A stretch of DNA of 33,326 nucleotides, taken from NCBI GenBank assembly GCA_025927685.1, contig JAICKX010000025.1, forward strand, positions 1 through 33,326, written 5' to 3'. Positions 1-8,663 of the stretch are shown in pieces. Numbering within the stretch: the first letter of the stretch is position 1; each line of letters begins with the position of its first letter. Under the pieces are notes generated by a model that ran no database searches, was not told the origin of the DNA, and saw nothing but the letters and a program-made list of their open reading frames with translations. Made by a program: the position numbers and the translations under genes. The stretch comes from Thermoleophilia bacterium. Lineage in GTDB: Bacteria > Actinomycetota > Thermoleophilia > Gaiellales > JAICJC01.

Positions 1-171
1 GTGGGCGGCGGGCTGGGCGCCGCGGACGGGTTCGCCGACGGGCTCGCCGCGGCGCTTCGGCCGGCGATCTGGTGCGAGGCCACGCGCGATCTCCCGGTCG
101 TCCCGACCGCGCTGGGCGAGTGGGGCGGGGCGATCGGCGCGGCGCTGGCGGCCGCGGAGGCGCCGGCGTGA
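1..171 (+). CDS. ROK-family sugar kinase, C-terminal fragment (partial)
   Basis: The reading frame is open from the first base to a TGA at 169-171 and gives 56 residues. It begins with a VGGGLG glycine turn, continues with an amphipathic segment and ends in GEWGGAIGAALAA. In ROK kinases (glucokinase, N-acetylglucosamine or N-acetylmannosamine kinase) the C-terminal subdomain carries a GGG motif followed by a small helix ending in a similar Gly/Ala-rich stretch, so this is probably the C-terminus of such a kinase. The catalytic Asp and the zinc site lie outside the window. The stop overlaps the GTG of the next gene (GTGA), so the two are probably translated together. The pairing with a SIS protein suggests amino-sugar metabolism. 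The substrate cannot be told from this fragment. Confidence 0.6.
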   Translation: MGGGLGAADGFADGLAAALRPAIWCEATRDLPVVPTALGEWGGAIGAALAAAEAPA

Positions 172-1190
172 CCTGGCGCGACACCGGCCTCTGGGCCGAC
201 GTGCGCGAGCTGCCCGGGTCGGTGGCGGCCACCCTCGATGCGGCCGACGGGCTCGACGAGACGGCGGCGCTTCTGTCCGGGCCGGACGTGCGCCGGATCG
301 TCGCAAGCGGGAACGGCGCGGCGTACTACGTCGCGCTCGCCGTGTCACTCGTCGCCGGGATGGGCGCCACGGGGCCGGAGGTCGTGGCCGTGCCGAGCGG
401 GCTCCTGGCCGGCGGGTGGTTCCGGTTCCGGCCGGGCGACCGCCTGCTCGCCGTGTCGTCATCGGGCGAGTTCCGCGATCTCGTGGAGGCCGTCGAGGCG
501 GGGTCGGCGCCCAGGCCCTACGCGGCCGTGACGGCGACGGCCGGCTCCACGATCGAGCGCAGCGCCGGCGCGCGGGCGCTCCAGCGCGTCCTGCACCAGC
601 GCGCCGTCACGCACACGCAGGCCCTCGCCGGCGGCCTGGCGTGCGCGCTTGCGGTGTGGGTGCGCATCGTCGGCGACACCGGGCTGGCCGACGCGCTCGC
701 GGCCCTCCCGGACACGCTGGCCGGGGCCGTCCATGAGGCCGAGGAGTGGGCCGCCGGGCTCGGCGACGTGCGTCCACCGCCCGCGGCCGTCGCGTTCTCC
801 GCCGGGCCGGGGTGGGCGGCCGCGCTCGAGGCCGCGCTCCTCCTCAAGGAGGTGGCGGGCGTCCCGGCCGAGGGGGTCGACGCCCGCGAGGGGGCGACGT
901 CGGCGATGTACGCGCTCGGGGAGGCGCACCTGGCGGCCTCGCTTCCGGTCGGCGATCCGGCCGAGGCGGAGGCCGAGCGCGTGTGTGCCGAGGCAGGCGC
1001 GCGGGTCGTGCGCTGCCCCGGCGGCGAGCGGGCAGACGCGCGGTTGGCGCTCGCCACGACGCTTCCGGCGGCGACCGCGCTCTCGGCCGTCATCGCCGAG
1101 CGGGCCGGCCTGGACGCCGACCGGCCCGCATGGATCGACGCCTACTACCGCACCGCCCGGCGCGACCCGGCGTCGGCCGGCGACGGCTGA
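168..1190 (+). CDS. SIS-domain protein (GlmS/AgaS isomerase-domain-like)
   Basis: This 340-residue protein has two sugar-isomerase (SIS) folds. The first has SGNGAAYY around residues 47-54 and SSSGEFRD around 97-104, the phosphate-binding Ser-rich loops of SIS domains. The second has a GPGWAAALEAALLLKE segment near residue 210, the counterpart of the GRGxxxxxAxExALKLKE stretch of GlmS isomerase domains. There is no N-terminal glutaminase domain, so it cannot use glutamine as GlmS does. A deaminase/isomerase or a sugar-phosphate sensor is more likely. The GTG at 168 was chosen because it overlaps the kinase stop (GTGA) and because the residues upstream in this frame do not look like protein. 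The 3' end overlaps the convergent antiporter gene by 46 bp. Confidence 0.8.
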   Translation: MTWRDTGLWADVRELPGSVAATLDAADGLDETAALLSGPDVRRIVASGNGAAYYVALAVSLVAGMGATGPEVVAVPSGLLAGGWFRFRPGDRLLAVSSSGEFRDLVEAVEAGSAPRPYAAVTATAGSTIERSAGARALQRVLHQRAVTHTQALAGGLACALAVWVRIVGDTGLADALAALPDTLAGAVHEAEEWAAGLGDVRPPPAAVAFSAGPGWAAALEAALLLKEVAGVPAEGVDAREGATSAMYALGEAHLAASLPVGDPAEAEAERVCAEAGARVVRCPGGERADARLALATTLPAATALSAVIAERAGLDADRPAWIDAYYRTARRDPASAGDG

Positions 1191-2281
1191 AACACCCGCT
1201 GCGCGATCGCTGTCGGCACCACGGCCGAAAGGATGATGACCGTGAGGAGCAGGGAGAACTGCGTGCGGTCGATGATCCCGGCCTGGAGGCCGTAGAGCGA
1301 CGTGATGGTGCCGAACGTGAGCCCGGTCGACATGAGGAGCGTCGTGAACGCGGCGTCCGGCGCGCAGTGCCGGCGGGCGAGCGGATAGACGCCGGCCAGC
1401 TTCGGCAGCATCTTGGCGACCGCCAGGAGGGCGAGCAGCCCGAGGTTCGCCCACACGGCGTCCAGCGAGAGGTTGAGCCCGCCCTTCAGGAAGAAGAACG
1501 GCGTGAGGAACGCGAACGCCACCACCCGCAGCCGCTCCTGCTCCAGCCGGTGCGAGTCGTAGTGCCCGCTCATGGCGAGCCCGAGGACGAAGACCGGCAG
1601 GACGGCCTGGCTCGAGGCGCGGCCCCCGAGGTACATGAGCACGAACATGACCGCGAAGACCAGCTTGATCTCCGGCTCGATGATGCGGTCGCCGTAGCGG
1701 CCGAAGAACCACGGCGCCATCCGCGGCAGCCCCCAGATCGCAAGCACCGAGAGCGCCGCGAACGGGAGGATCCACACGTTCGGGGTGACGAAGAGGACCG
1801 ACAGCCCGAGGACGGTGAGGATGTCGGTCACGAACGTGGCGGCCATGATGCGCTTGCCGGTCACGGACCGGTTGAGGCCGGTCTCCACCAGCACGGCGTA
1901 GACGACCGCGAGACTGGTGGTGGAGAGCGCGAGCCCGCCGATCTCGGCCTGGTCGCGCGTCCAGCCGGCGGCCCAGTAGGCCGTCGCCATGGCCACCGTG
2001 AACGGCGCGGCGAAGGAGGCCGCCCCGATCGCGAGGCTCGCCCGCCACTCACGCCGGAACTGGGGGACGTCCACCTCCGTCCCGGCCAGGAACGTGAGGA
2101 CGATGCCTGCGAACGAGCCGACGAACGAGAGCCAGTCGGGGACGGCCACGGTGAACGCGTTCCCGACCGCGACGCCCGCCGCGAGCTCGATCAGGGCGAC
2201 GGACAGGCCGAGCTCGACCGAGATCGTGCTCGCCAGGAGAATTGTGGCCGCCAGGACGGCCGCCAGCGCGAGTTCGCTCAC
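1145..2281 (-). CDS. Cation:proton antiporter (CPA2/KefB-like membrane domain)
   Basis: This 378-residue polytopic membrane protein has about eleven or twelve hydrophobic segments over its whole length and no soluble C-terminal TrkA-N/RCK domain, so it is the bare transporter core. FLAGTEVDVPQF near residue 65 matches the FLxGxExD segment of the Na+/H+ exchanger Pfam family, and the segment with STTSLAVVYAVLVETGL follows the usual CPA2 core pattern. It would exchange Na+ or K+ for H+ at the cytoplasmic membrane. The GTG start at 2281 has a strong Shine-Dalgarno sequence, GGAGGT (2288-2293), six bases upstream. The last 46 bp run antisense through the end of the SIS gene. Ion specificity cannot be read from the sequence. 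Confidence 0.85.
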   Translation of the reverse strand: MSELALAAVLAATILLASTISVELGLSVALIELAAGVAVGNAFTVAVPDWLSFVGSFAGIVLTFLAGTEVDVPQFRREWRASLAIGAASFAAPFTVAMATAYWAAGWTRDQAEIGGLALSTTSLAVVYAVLVETGLNRSVTGKRIMAATFVTDILTVLGLSVLFVTPNVWILPFAALSVLAIWGLPRMAPWFFGRYGDRIIEPEIKLVFAVMFVLMYLGGRASSQAVLPVFVLGLAMSGHYDSHRLEQERLRVVAFAFLTPFFFLKGGLNLSLDAVWANLGLLALLAVAKMLPKLAGVYPLARRHCAPDAAFTTLLMSTGLTFGTITSLYGLQAGIIDRTQFSLLLTVIILSAVVPTAIAQRVFQPSPADAGSRRAVR

Positions 2282-2350
2282 CGCTCCACCTCCAGGGTCG
2301 TGACGCTGGGGTAGAGGCCATCAGCCCTGAGGGCGGTTGGACGCGAGCCT

Positions 2351-2385
2351 CATCGCGTTCCGGCGATGGTAGCCGGTCAGCGGCT
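2351..2385 (-). terminator. Two small hairpins after kbl, possible terminator
   Basis: Immediately past the kbl stop, reading leftward, lie AGCCG/CGGCT around a five-base loop (2371-2385) and then CATCGC/GCGATG around a six-base loop (2351-2368). Neither is followed by a T-run, so intrinsic termination is uncertain. They are the only structure seen in the 103-bp gap before the antiporter gene, whose promoter must also lie in it. Confidence 0.25.
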
Positions 2386-3557
2386 CAGACGCCCTCGCGC
2401 ACGGCCTCGAACGCCGCGGCCGCGGCCTCGAGGTCGTCGCGGGTGTGGGCCGCCGACATCTGCGTGCGGATCCGGGCCTTGCCCTTCGGCACGACCGGGT
2501 AGGTGAAGCTGACGGCGTAGACGCCGCGGTCGAGGAGCCCGCGCGCGAACTGCCCGGCGGCGACCGCGTCGCCGAACATGACCGGCACGATCGGGTGCTC
2601 GCCGGGCAGGATCTCGAAGCCCGCATCCGACATCCGCCCGCGGAACCAGGCCGTGTTGTCGGCGAGGCGGGTGCGCAGCTCGTCGGACGTCTCGAGCAGG
2701 TCGAGCGTGGCGAGCGCCGCGCCCACGATCGGCGGGGCCAGGCTGTTCGAGAAGAGGTAGGGCCGCGAGCGCTGGCGCAGGATCTCGACGATCTCGCGCC
2801 TGCCGGACGCATAGCCGCCGGAGGCGCCCCCCATCGCTTTCCCCAGCGTGCCGGTGAGGACGTCCACGCGGTCGGCGACGCCGAAGTGCTCCGGCGTCCC
2901 GCGTCCGCGCGGGCCGACGAAGCCGACCGCGTGGGAGTCGTCGACCATGACGAGCGCGTCGTGCTTCTCGGCCAGGGCGCAGATCCCGGCCAGGTCGGCC
3001 AGGTAGCCGTCCATCGAGAAGACGCCGTCGGTCGCGATCAGGCGGTGGCGCGCGCCGGCCGCCTCGGTCAGGCACCGCTCCAGGTCCTCCATGTCGCCGT
3101 TTCGGAAGCGCAGCCGCCGGGCCTTGCAGAGCCGGATGCCGTCGATCACCGACGCGTGGTTCAGCTCGTCGGAGACGACCGCGTCCTCGGCGGTGAGGAG
3201 CGACTCGAAGAGGCCGGCGTTCGCATCGAAGCAGGAGGAGTAGAGGATCGTGTCCTCGGTTCCGAGGAACTCCGAGATCCGCTTCTCGAGCTCGCGGTGG
3301 ATCGTCTGGGTACCGCAGATGAACCGCACCGACGCCATGCCGAATCCCCACCGGTCGAGCGCCTCGTGGGCGGCGGCCACGACCGACGGGTGGCTCGCGA
3401 GCCCCAGGTAGTTGTTGGCGCACAGGTTGAGGACGTCGCGGCCCTCGACCCGGACGTGGGCGCTCTGCGGCGTCTCGATCTCCCACTCGTCCTTGTAGAG
3501 CCCCGACTCGCGCAACTCGGCCAGCGTCCCGGCCAGCTCCTTCTCCAGCGTGCTCAT
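2385..3557 (-). CDS. kbl: 2-amino-3-ketobutyrate CoA ligase (glycine C-acetyltransferase)
   Basis: This 390-residue PLP enzyme of the alpha-oxoamine synthase family cleaves 2-amino-3-oxobutyrate with CoA to glycine and acetyl-CoA, the second step of threonine breakdown. The length matches the E. coli enzyme (398). Visible motifs are [10 protein letters not shown] (48-57), the [10 protein letters not shown] block (206-215) that contacts PLP, and [15 protein letters not shown] (235-249), in which Lys240 is the Schiff-base lysine. The ATG at 3557 overlaps the tdh stop as ATGA, so translation is coupled to the enzyme that makes its unstable substrate. The partner gene settles the choice against KAS/ALAS/BioF relatives. 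The frame stays open upstream but there it only mirrors tdh. Confidence 0.95.
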   Translation of the reverse strand: MSTLEKELAGTLAELRESGLYKDEWEIETPQSAHVRVEGRDVLNLCANNYLGLASHPSVVAAAHEALDRWGFGMASVRFICGTQTIHRELEKRISEFLGTEDTILYSSCFDANAGLFESLLTAEDAVVSDELNHASVIDGIRLCKARRLRFRNGDMEDLERCLTEAAGARHRLIATDGVFSMDGYLADLAGICALAEKHDALVMVDDSHAVGFVGPRGRGTPEHFGVADRVDVLTGTLGKAMGGASGGYASGRREIVEILRQRSRPYLFSNSLAPPIVGAALATLDLLETSDELRTRLADNTAWFRGRMSDAGFEILPGEHPIVPVMFGDAVAAGQFARGLLDRGVYAVSFTYPVVPKGKARIRTQMSAAHTRDDLEAAAAAFEAVREGV

Positions 3558-4585
3558 GCGTCCTCCCAGCTCATGACGATCTTGCCCGAGTCCCCCGAGG
3601 CGGCCGTCGCGAACGCCTCCTCGTGGTCGCGGAACGAGAAGCGGTGGGTGATGACCGGGTCGATGTCGAGCCCCGACTGGAGCAGCACGGTCATCTGGTA
3701 CCAGGTCTCGTACATCTCGCGCCCGTACACGCCGCGCAGCGTCAGCATGTTCGTGATGACGGTGCTCCAGTCGAGCGCGAACTCCTCCGACGGCAGGCCC
3801 AGCACGGCGATCCGGCCGCCGTGCGACATGCTCGCCACCATCGTGTGCAGCGCGTCCGGGCTGCCCGACATCTCCAGGCCGATGTCGAACCCCTCGGTCA
3901 TCCCCAGCTCCCCCTGGACGCCGGCCAGGTCGCGCTCGCGCGGGTCGACGGCGAGCGTGGCGCCCATCCGCCGGGCCAGGTCGAGCCGGTAGGGGTTCAG
4001 GTCGGTGACGACCACGTGGCGCGCGCCGGCGTGGCGCACGACGGCCGCGGCCATGCAGCCGATCGGCCCGGCCCCGGTGATGAGGACGTCCTCGCCCAGC
4101 ACCGGGAACTGGAGGGCGGTGTGGACCGCGTTTCCGAACGGGTCGAAGATCGCCGCGACGTCGGGGTCGATGCCGTCGGCGTGGTGCCAGATGTTCGTCA
4201 TCGGCAGGGCGATCAGCTCGGCGAACGCGCCGGGCCGGTTCACGCCGACGCCGCTCGTGTGCGCGCATAGGTGCCGCCGCCCGGCCATGCAGTTGCGGCA
4301 CCGGCCGCAGACCACGTGGCCTTCACCGGAGACGACGTCGCCGGGGTGGAAGTCGCTCACGTTCGAGCCGACCGCGACGATCTCGCCGACGAACTCGTGG
4401 CCGATCGTCATCGGCACCGGGATCGTCCGCTGGGCCCACGCGTCCCAGCTTCGGATGTGCAGGTCGGTGCCGCAGATGCCCGTGCGCCGGACCCGGATCA
4501 GGACGTCGTTCAGGCCGTGCTCCGGCTCCATGACGTCCTCCAGCCACAGGCCCGGCTCCGCGAGCTTCTTGACCAGCGCCAGCAT
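3554..4585 (-). CDS. tdh: L-threonine 3-dehydrogenase, zinc-dependent
   Basis: This 343-residue medium-chain dehydrogenase oxidises threonine to 2-amino-3-oxobutyrate with NAD+. Catalytic zinc ligands are visible at Cys38 (GICGTD), His63 and Glu64 (GHEF). The structural-zinc cysteines are Cys93, 96, 99 and 107. The Rossmann motif GAGPIG is at 171-176. The length agrees with E. coli Tdh (341), and kbl follows directly with an ATGA overlap. There is no Shine-Dalgarno sequence, and a TACGAT box lies eight bases before the ATG, so the mRNA is probably leaderless. The glycine produced could feed PurD and one-carbon metabolism, both encoded elsewhere in the window. Confidence 0.95.
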   Translation of the reverse strand: MLALVKKLAEPGLWLEDVMEPEHGLNDVLIRVRRTGICGTDLHIRSWDAWAQRTIPVPMTIGHEFVGEIVAVGSNVSDFHPGDVVSGEGHVVCGRCRNCMAGRRHLCAHTSGVGVNRPGAFAELIALPMTNIWHHADGIDPDVAAIFDPFGNAVHTALQFPVLGEDVLITGAGPIGCMAAAVVRHAGARHVVVTDLNPYRLDLARRMGATLAVDPRERDLAGVQGELGMTEGFDIGLEMSGSPDALHTMVASMSHGGRIAVLGLPSEEFALDWSTVITNMLTLRGVYGREMYETWYQMTVLLQSGLDIDPVITHRFSFRDHEEAFATAASGDSGKIVMSWEDA

Positions 4586-4593
4586 CGTCCCGC

Positions 4594-4599
4594 ATCGTA
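4594..4599 (-). promoter_or_regulatory. Putative -10 box of tdh, leaderless arrangement
   Basis: TACGAT on the minus strand ends eight bases before the tdh ATG. That spacing puts the transcript start at or just before the start codon. No convincing -35 is visible. Confidence 0.45.
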
Positions 4600-4615
4600 G
4601 GCGCCGGGCCGGGGC

Positions 4616-4644
4616 TTGAGGTCGGCTCTCCGGCTTGATAGAGT
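4616..4644 (+). promoter_or_regulatory. Sigma-70-type promoter for the ABC exporter operon
   Basis: TTGAGG (4616-4621) and TAGAGT (4639-4644) are separated by exactly 17 bp, the best -35/-10 pair in the window. Transcription from about 4651 would give a leader of roughly 120 bases before the GTG at 4770. It is divergent from the tdh promoter. Confidence 0.6.
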
Positions 4645-4769
4645 GGCCTGTTGCGCCGGCCCCGAGAACGTGCCGGCGCCAGCCGCCGCCCGCGCCTCGA
4701 CCGACGTCCTTCCCCGGCCCGCGCCCCCGCGTGCGCCCGCCCGGGGACATCCCTCGGCATGGAGTCATC

Positions 4770-5579
4770 GTGTCCTCCCAGCCTGCTGTCGAAGTCCAGG
4801 ACCTGCGCAAGGAGTTCATCCGCCGCGACGGCGGCGGCGGCGTGCGCCATCGCCGCCGCCGCAAGCGCGTGGCCGCGCTGCACGACGTCACGTTCTCGCT
4901 GACGCGCGGCGAGTGCGTCGCGATCCTCGGCCAGAACGGCTCCGGCAAGTCGACCCTCGTGCGCCTGCTCTCGACGCTGCTCCAGCACGACGGCGGCTCG
5001 GCCCACGTGTTCGGGAACGACGTCTTCCGGCGGCCGCGAGCGGTGCAGCGGCTGGTGAACCGGGTGTCGGTCGAGGCGTCGTTCTTCAAGCGCATGTCGC
5101 CCGCCGAGAACCTGAGCTACTCGGCCCGTTTCTACGGGATGACCCCCCGCCAGTCGCGCGAGGCGATCCCGCGCATCCTCGAGCGGGTGGGCTTCCCGCC
5201 GGAGCGGCGCGGCGAGCCGATGGAGGACCTCTCTCGCGGCATGCAGCAGAAGATCGCCCTGGCCCGTGCCCTCCTGGTCGCGCCGGTCCTGCTCCTGCTG
5301 GACGAGCCGACGACCGGCCTCGACCCGCGCTCCAAGCTCGAGGTGCAGGGATTCATCCGCTCGATCCGCGAGCAGCACGACGCGACGATCCTGCTCTGCA
5401 CGCACGACATGGCCGAGGCGGAGGCCCTGGCCGACCGGATCGGCATCCTGCACGAGGGGGCGCTCATCTGCCTCGACACGGCGGACACGCTCAAGCGGGC
5501 CTACGGCGCCGAGACGGTCGAGGCCGCCTTCCTCGCCGCCACGGGCCGCCAGTTCGAGGACGAGAAGGAGGACGAGTGA
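4770..5579 (+). CDS. ABC transporter ATP-binding protein (ABC-2 exporter type)
   Basis: This 269-residue nucleotide-binding subunit powers the membrane protein encoded next. Walker A is GQNGSGKST (54-62), the signature is LSRGMQQ (154-160), Walker B is LLLLDEP (174-180) and the H-loop histidine is 212. The Q-loop region reads SVEASF, with Glu where Gln is usual. Between strand 1 and Walker A there is an unusual insertion of four glycines followed by a run of Arg/Lys (about 21-33). The GTG at 4770 has GGAG five bases upstream. The frame is open further back, but that stretch lacks start codons and is Pro/Arg-rich. The family resembles the drug, polysaccharide or Nod-factor type exporters (DrrA/NodI-like). 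The substrate is unknown. Confidence 0.88.
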   Translation: MSSQPAVEVQDLRKEFIRRDGGGGVRHRRRRKRVAALHDVTFSLTRGECVAILGQNGSGKSTLVRLLSTLLQHDGGSAHVFGNDVFRRPRAVQRLVNRVSVEASFFKRMSPAENLSYSARFYGMTPRQSREAIPRILERVGFPPERRGEPMEDLSRGMQQKIALARALLVAPVLLLLDEPTTGLDPRSKLEVQGFIRSIREQHDATILLCTHDMAEAEALADRIGILHEGALICLDTADTLKRAYGAETVEAAFLAATGRQFEDEKEDE

Positions 5580-6412
5580 TCCGGCTCGACACCGTCGCGC
5601 TGCGCCGCGAGCTGGTGGGCTTCGCCGGCATCGTCGAGCGCAACACGTACCTCATCCGCCGGTTCGTGTGGTGGGAGGTGGCCTGGTTCCTCTACACGGT
5701 CGCGAACACGCTCACGATCGTCTTCATCGCCAAGGGCGCGGAGGCGGCCGGCTACAAGCTCGACGTGAACCGAGAGACGATCGTGCTCCTGATCGGCGCG
5801 GTTGTCTGGTCATACCTCGGCCTGCTCTTCGAGATCGTCACCGAGACGGTGGCGTGGGAGCGCTGGGAGGGGACGATCGAGTACACGTTCATGGCACCGC
5901 TGTCGCGGCCGGCGCATCTGCTCGGCATGGGCGCGTTCGCGGTCGTCTACGGCGTCCTGCGCACGGTGCTGCTCTTCGGGGTCGTGTCGGAGTTCCTCGA
6001 CGTCACGTTCGTGCACGCCGACTTCGGCGCGGCGATGGTCGTCCTGGCGGCGTCGTCGTTCTCGTTCGTCGGCATCGGGATGATGACCGCGGTGCTGCCG
6101 CTGATCTCGCCGGAGAAGGGGACGCAGCTCGGCTTCATCGCGCAGGGCCTCCTGCTCGTGATCTCGGGCGTCTACTACCCGGTGTCGGTGCTGCCGCAGT
6201 GGATGCAGTGGCTCTCGGTCGCCTCGCCGGCCACCTACACGCTCGAGGGCGCGCGCAAGGCCGTCCTCGACGGCACCGGCGTCGCCGGCCTCTGGGGCGA
6301 CATCTGGCCGCTGCTCCTGATCGGCGTGATCGCGATCCCGGCGGGGCTCGCGGTGTTCGCGCAGGGCGAGCGCTATGCCAAGCGCCACGGCCGGCTCAAG
6401 CGGTCGGGCTAG
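5576..6412 (+). CDS. ABC-2 type exporter permease
   Basis: This 278-residue integral membrane protein has a charged N-terminal helix followed by about six transmembrane segments, the topology of ABC-2 permeases. The central region (WERWEGTIEYTFMAPLSRP) matches the conserved cytoplasmic loop of this family, in which a WExGTLE-like motif precedes a PLSRP-like element. The C-terminus is cytoplasmic and basic. The GTG start overlaps the ATPase stop as GTGA, so subunit synthesis is coupled. Two copies of this permease and of the ATPase would form the exporter. The last 17 bp overlap the convergent VOC gene. The substrate is unknown. Confidence 0.85.
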   Translation: MIRLDTVALRRELVGFAGIVERNTYLIRRFVWWEVAWFLYTVANTLTIVFIAKGAEAAGYKLDVNRETIVLLIGAVVWSYLGLLFEIVTETVAWERWEGTIEYTFMAPLSRPAHLLGMGAFAVVYGVLRTVLLFGVVSEFLDVTFVHADFGAAMVVLAASSFSFVGIGMMTAVLPLISPEKGTQLGFIAQGLLLVISGVYYPVSVLPQWMQWLSVASPATYTLEGARKAVLDGTGVAGLWGDIWPLLLIGVIAIPAGLAVFAQGERYAKRHGRLKRSG

Positions 6413-6794
6413 CGCCGGCGCCCTGGAGCGGACGCTCGGCCATGAGCGCGAGCGTGTTCCCTTCGCTGTCCTGGAAGAACGCCATCCGGCCCTCGACCTC
6501 GTCGGTCGTGTAGACCGTGTGCGGCTCATCGTCGAAGACGACGCCGCGATCTCGCAGGGCCCGGTAGCTGTCGTCGACCGAGTCGACCCCGTAGTAGATG
6601 ACCGCCGTCGTGTCCGGGGAATCCTCGGCGGCAGCGGCGAGGTACAGCCGCACCCCGCCGCAGTCGAAGAAGGCGAGGCCCTGGTCGGGCACGTCGAAGA
6701 GGAACGGGATGCCGAGAACGTCGCGGTAGAAGGCGACGGCCCGGCCGACGTCGCGGACGTTGATCCGGATCTGTCCGATGCGGCTGAGCTGCAT
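6396..6794 (-). CDS. VOC (glyoxalase/dioxygenase fold) protein
   Basis: This 132-residue single-module vicinal-oxygen-chelate protein begins with an IGQIRINVRDVGRAVAFYRD strand-helix start and ends with FFQDSEGNTLALMAE, the usual last two strands, where the glutamate is a metal ligand. The first ligand position is not a clear His. Two beta-alpha-beta-beta-beta units fill the length. The substrate is unknown; such proteins include glyoxalase I-like, bleomycin-binding and dioxygenase-like members. The ATG was chosen because a TACCGT box lies six bases upstream and the residues before it are not protein-like. The 3' end overlaps the exporter permease gene tail to tail by 17 bp. Confidence 0.85.
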   Translation of the reverse strand: MQLSRIGQIRINVRDVGRAVAFYRDVLGIPFLFDVPDQGLAFFDCGGVRLYLAAAAEDSPDTTAVIYYGVDSVDDSYRALRDRGVVFDDEPHTVYTTDEVEGRMAFFQDSEGNTLALMAERPLQGAGASPTA

Positions 6795-6800
6795 GTGTCC

Positions 6801-6806
6801 ACGGTA
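6801..6806 (-). promoter_or_regulatory. Putative -10 box of the VOC gene, leaderless arrangement
   Basis: TACCGT on the minus strand ends six bases before the ATG, in the 38-bp gap after the putative anti-sigma gene. No Shine-Dalgarno sequence is present. Confidence 0.4.
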
Positions 6807-6832
6807 GCCGAGGGGGTGTCCGAGGACCAGGG

Positions 6833-8143
6833 TTACAGTGGGCGCACGACGGTCAGCGCCGCAAACGCGGTGTCGTTCCCGGGGGTGGTGACCGCGACCG
6901 TGCCCCCGCGGATCGAGCGCTCGCCGATCAGGAGCCGGCCGCTCCGGGCTGCGTAGAAGCGGGCCACGCCGCCGTTCATGGGGATCGTCTTCAGCGGCAC
7001 GCGCGCGCCCAGGAGCGGCGGCGGCACGACGCGGCCGTACGTCCACACGGTCGTTCGGCCGTAGCGGATCCGCACCGCCGTCCCGCCGGTGTAGCGAACG
7101 ACGGCGACGTCGCCCGCGCGGCTGCCGCGGAACCGCGGCCCGAGCCACCACGGACGCGGCTCGAGCGCGCGCGCCTCGGCGAGGGCCACCCGGCGCACGC
7201 CCAGGAGCTGCACCGGTTGGCCCGGCGCGGTGAGCTGCGTGGTGGCCGTCCCGGGCGGCAGCTTCAGGTCGAGCACGCCGGGGGTCAGCTCGCCGGCGTC
7301 GACGCGCAGGATCGAGCCGACGGCGATGGTCGCGAACGTCCGCGCGTGTCCGCCCGCCTCGAGCTGGCGCCACTCGATGCGAAGCGGCAGGAACGTCGTG
7401 GCGTCGAGCGTCGCCACCTGGAGGATCCGGGTGGAGTCCGCCAGCCGCTCGACGGGCAGCGTGACGCGGTACACGCGGCGGCCGCCCTCGGTGCGGGCGT
7501 GGGTGCGGAGCGGACCGGCCGCTGCGAGCGCCTCGCGGTAGAACGCGATCGGATCCTCGCTCTCGGCGCAGCCACTGGCGAGCGCGGCACATGAGGCGGC
7601 GACGACCGCCGTTCCGGAGGCTGGGTCGTAGCGGGTGACGCGGCCGTGGTCGACCAGCGTCTCGGCCACGACCGTCCCGCCGACGGTCTGCGTCCAGCGC
7701 TGGCGGTCGCCGGCCGGGTCGATCCACCCGGTGCGCTTCGAGACGGGGAACCCCGCGCCCGGCCCGGGGCGCACGACCTCCGACACGCCCAGCACCTGGC
7801 CCCGGCTGCCGAGCGCCGCCAGCGCGCGGGCCTGGACGTCGACATCGACCGGGCCGGACGTGAACGGCAGGACGAGCAGGATCGCGGCAGCGAGCACGGC
7901 CGCGGCGGCGACGAGCGCCCCGGCGACGCGGAGCCGCGCCCTGGAGAGGGGCGGCGCGACACCGGCCGGCCGAGCCCGCTCGAGCGCGTGCTCCACCTCT
8001 GTCTCGGAGAGGTCGAACCGGGCGACGGCCGCAGCGTCGCGCAGGACGCGCACGGTCGCCGCCAGCTCGGCATCGCCCGGCTCGGCGCCGTCCAGCACCG
8101 CCGCAAGCCGGCGAGCGGCCTCGCGCTCGTCAGCCCGAGACAC
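6833..8143 (-). CDS. Membrane-bound putative anti-sigma factor with extracytoplasmic domain
   Basis: This 436-residue protein has about 70 cytoplasmic residues of mostly helical, charged sequence, one transmembrane segment (about 73-94, Ala/Val/Leu-rich), and then about 340 outward-facing residues. The outer part has repeated beta-like segments including DPAGDRQRWTQ and a DATTFLPLRIEW stretch, reminiscent of LolA/RseB-like folds, and two cysteines (in SCAALASGCAES). No HxxxCxxC zinc anti-sigma motif is visible, so the anti-sigma role rests on position and topology. The GTG at 8143 overlaps the end of the sigma-factor gene by 14 bp, a common sigma/anti-sigma arrangement. Specific domains are not recognised with confidence. 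Confidence 0.7.
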   Translation of the reverse strand: MSRADEREAARRLAAVLDGAEPGDAELAATVRVLRDAAAVARFDLSETEVEHALERARPAGVAPPLSRARLRVAGALVAAAAVLAAAILLVLPFTSGPVDVDVQARALAALGSRGQVLGVSEVVRPGPGAGFPVSKRTGWIDPAGDRQRWTQTVGGTVVAETLVDHGRVTRYDPASGTAVVAASCAALASGCAESEDPIAFYREALAAAGPLRTHARTEGGRRVYRVTLPVERLADSTRILQVATLDATTFLPLRIEWRQLEAGGHARTFATIAVGSILRVDAGELTPGVLDLKLPPGTATTQLTAPGQPVQLLGVRRVALAEARALEPRPWWLGPRFRGSRAGDVAVVRYTGGTAVRIRYGRTTVWTYGRVVPPPLLGARVPLKTIPMNGGVARFYAARSGRLLIGERSIRGGTVAVTTPGNDTAFAALTVVRPL

Positions 8144-8660
8144 GGATCCCCTCCTGCTCGAGCGCCTCGCGCAGCTGCCGGCCCGCCCGCAGCACGAGCA
8201 TCTGGCACGCACCGGCGCTGCGCCCCATCAGCCGTCCGACCTCGGCAAACGAGTAGCCCTCGACGAGCCGCAGGTGCACGGCCAGCTGCTGGTCCGCGGG
8301 CAGGCGCGAGAGCGCCCGGCCCAGCGCATCGCGGTCGGCGAGCGACTCGGCGGTGTCGGCGACCGGCGGACCGGTCACGACCTCGACGGGAAGCGGCTGG
8401 CGCATCCGCTCCCTCAGCCGGTCGCTCGCCATGTTCGCCGCCACGCGGTAGAGCCACGCGAGCACCGGGCGGCCCCGGTAGCGCAGGCGGGGGACGCCGC
8501 GCCATGCCGCCACGAACACCTCCGCTGCGACGTCGGCCGCGTCGTCGCGCGAGCCGAGCCGGACGGCCAGGTAGCGCACGATCTCGGCGTAGTGGGCGCG
8601 AAACAGGGCATCGAAGTCAGCTTGGGATCGGCGAAACTCGGCATGGTCGTCCCCCGCCAC
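8130..8660 (-). CDS. ECF-type RNA polymerase sigma factor
   Basis: This 176-residue sigma-70-family protein has only regions 2 and 4. Region 2 spans about 13-80 (DFDALFRAHYAEIVRYLAVR through LAWLYRVAANMASDRLRER). Region 4 spans about 113-165 (LSRLPADQQLAVHLRLVEG, then YSFAEVGRLMGRSAGA as the helix-turn-helix). It would direct polymerase to a small regulon, probably including its own operon. The GTG at 8660 follows the stop of the upstream secreted-protein gene by three bases and has no good Shine-Dalgarno sequence, consistent with translational coupling. The downstream overlapping membrane protein is the likely anti-sigma factor. The signal sensed is unknown. Confidence 0.9.
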   Translation of the reverse strand: MAGDDHAEFRRSQADFDALFRAHYAEIVRYLAVRLGSRDDAADVAAEVFVAAWRGVPRLRYRGRPVLAWLYRVAANMASDRLRERMRQPLPVEVVTGPPVADTAESLADRDALGRALSRLPADQQLAVHLRLVEGYSFAEVGRLMGRSAGACQMLVLRAGRQLREALEQEGIRVSG

Positions 8661-8663
8661 GGA

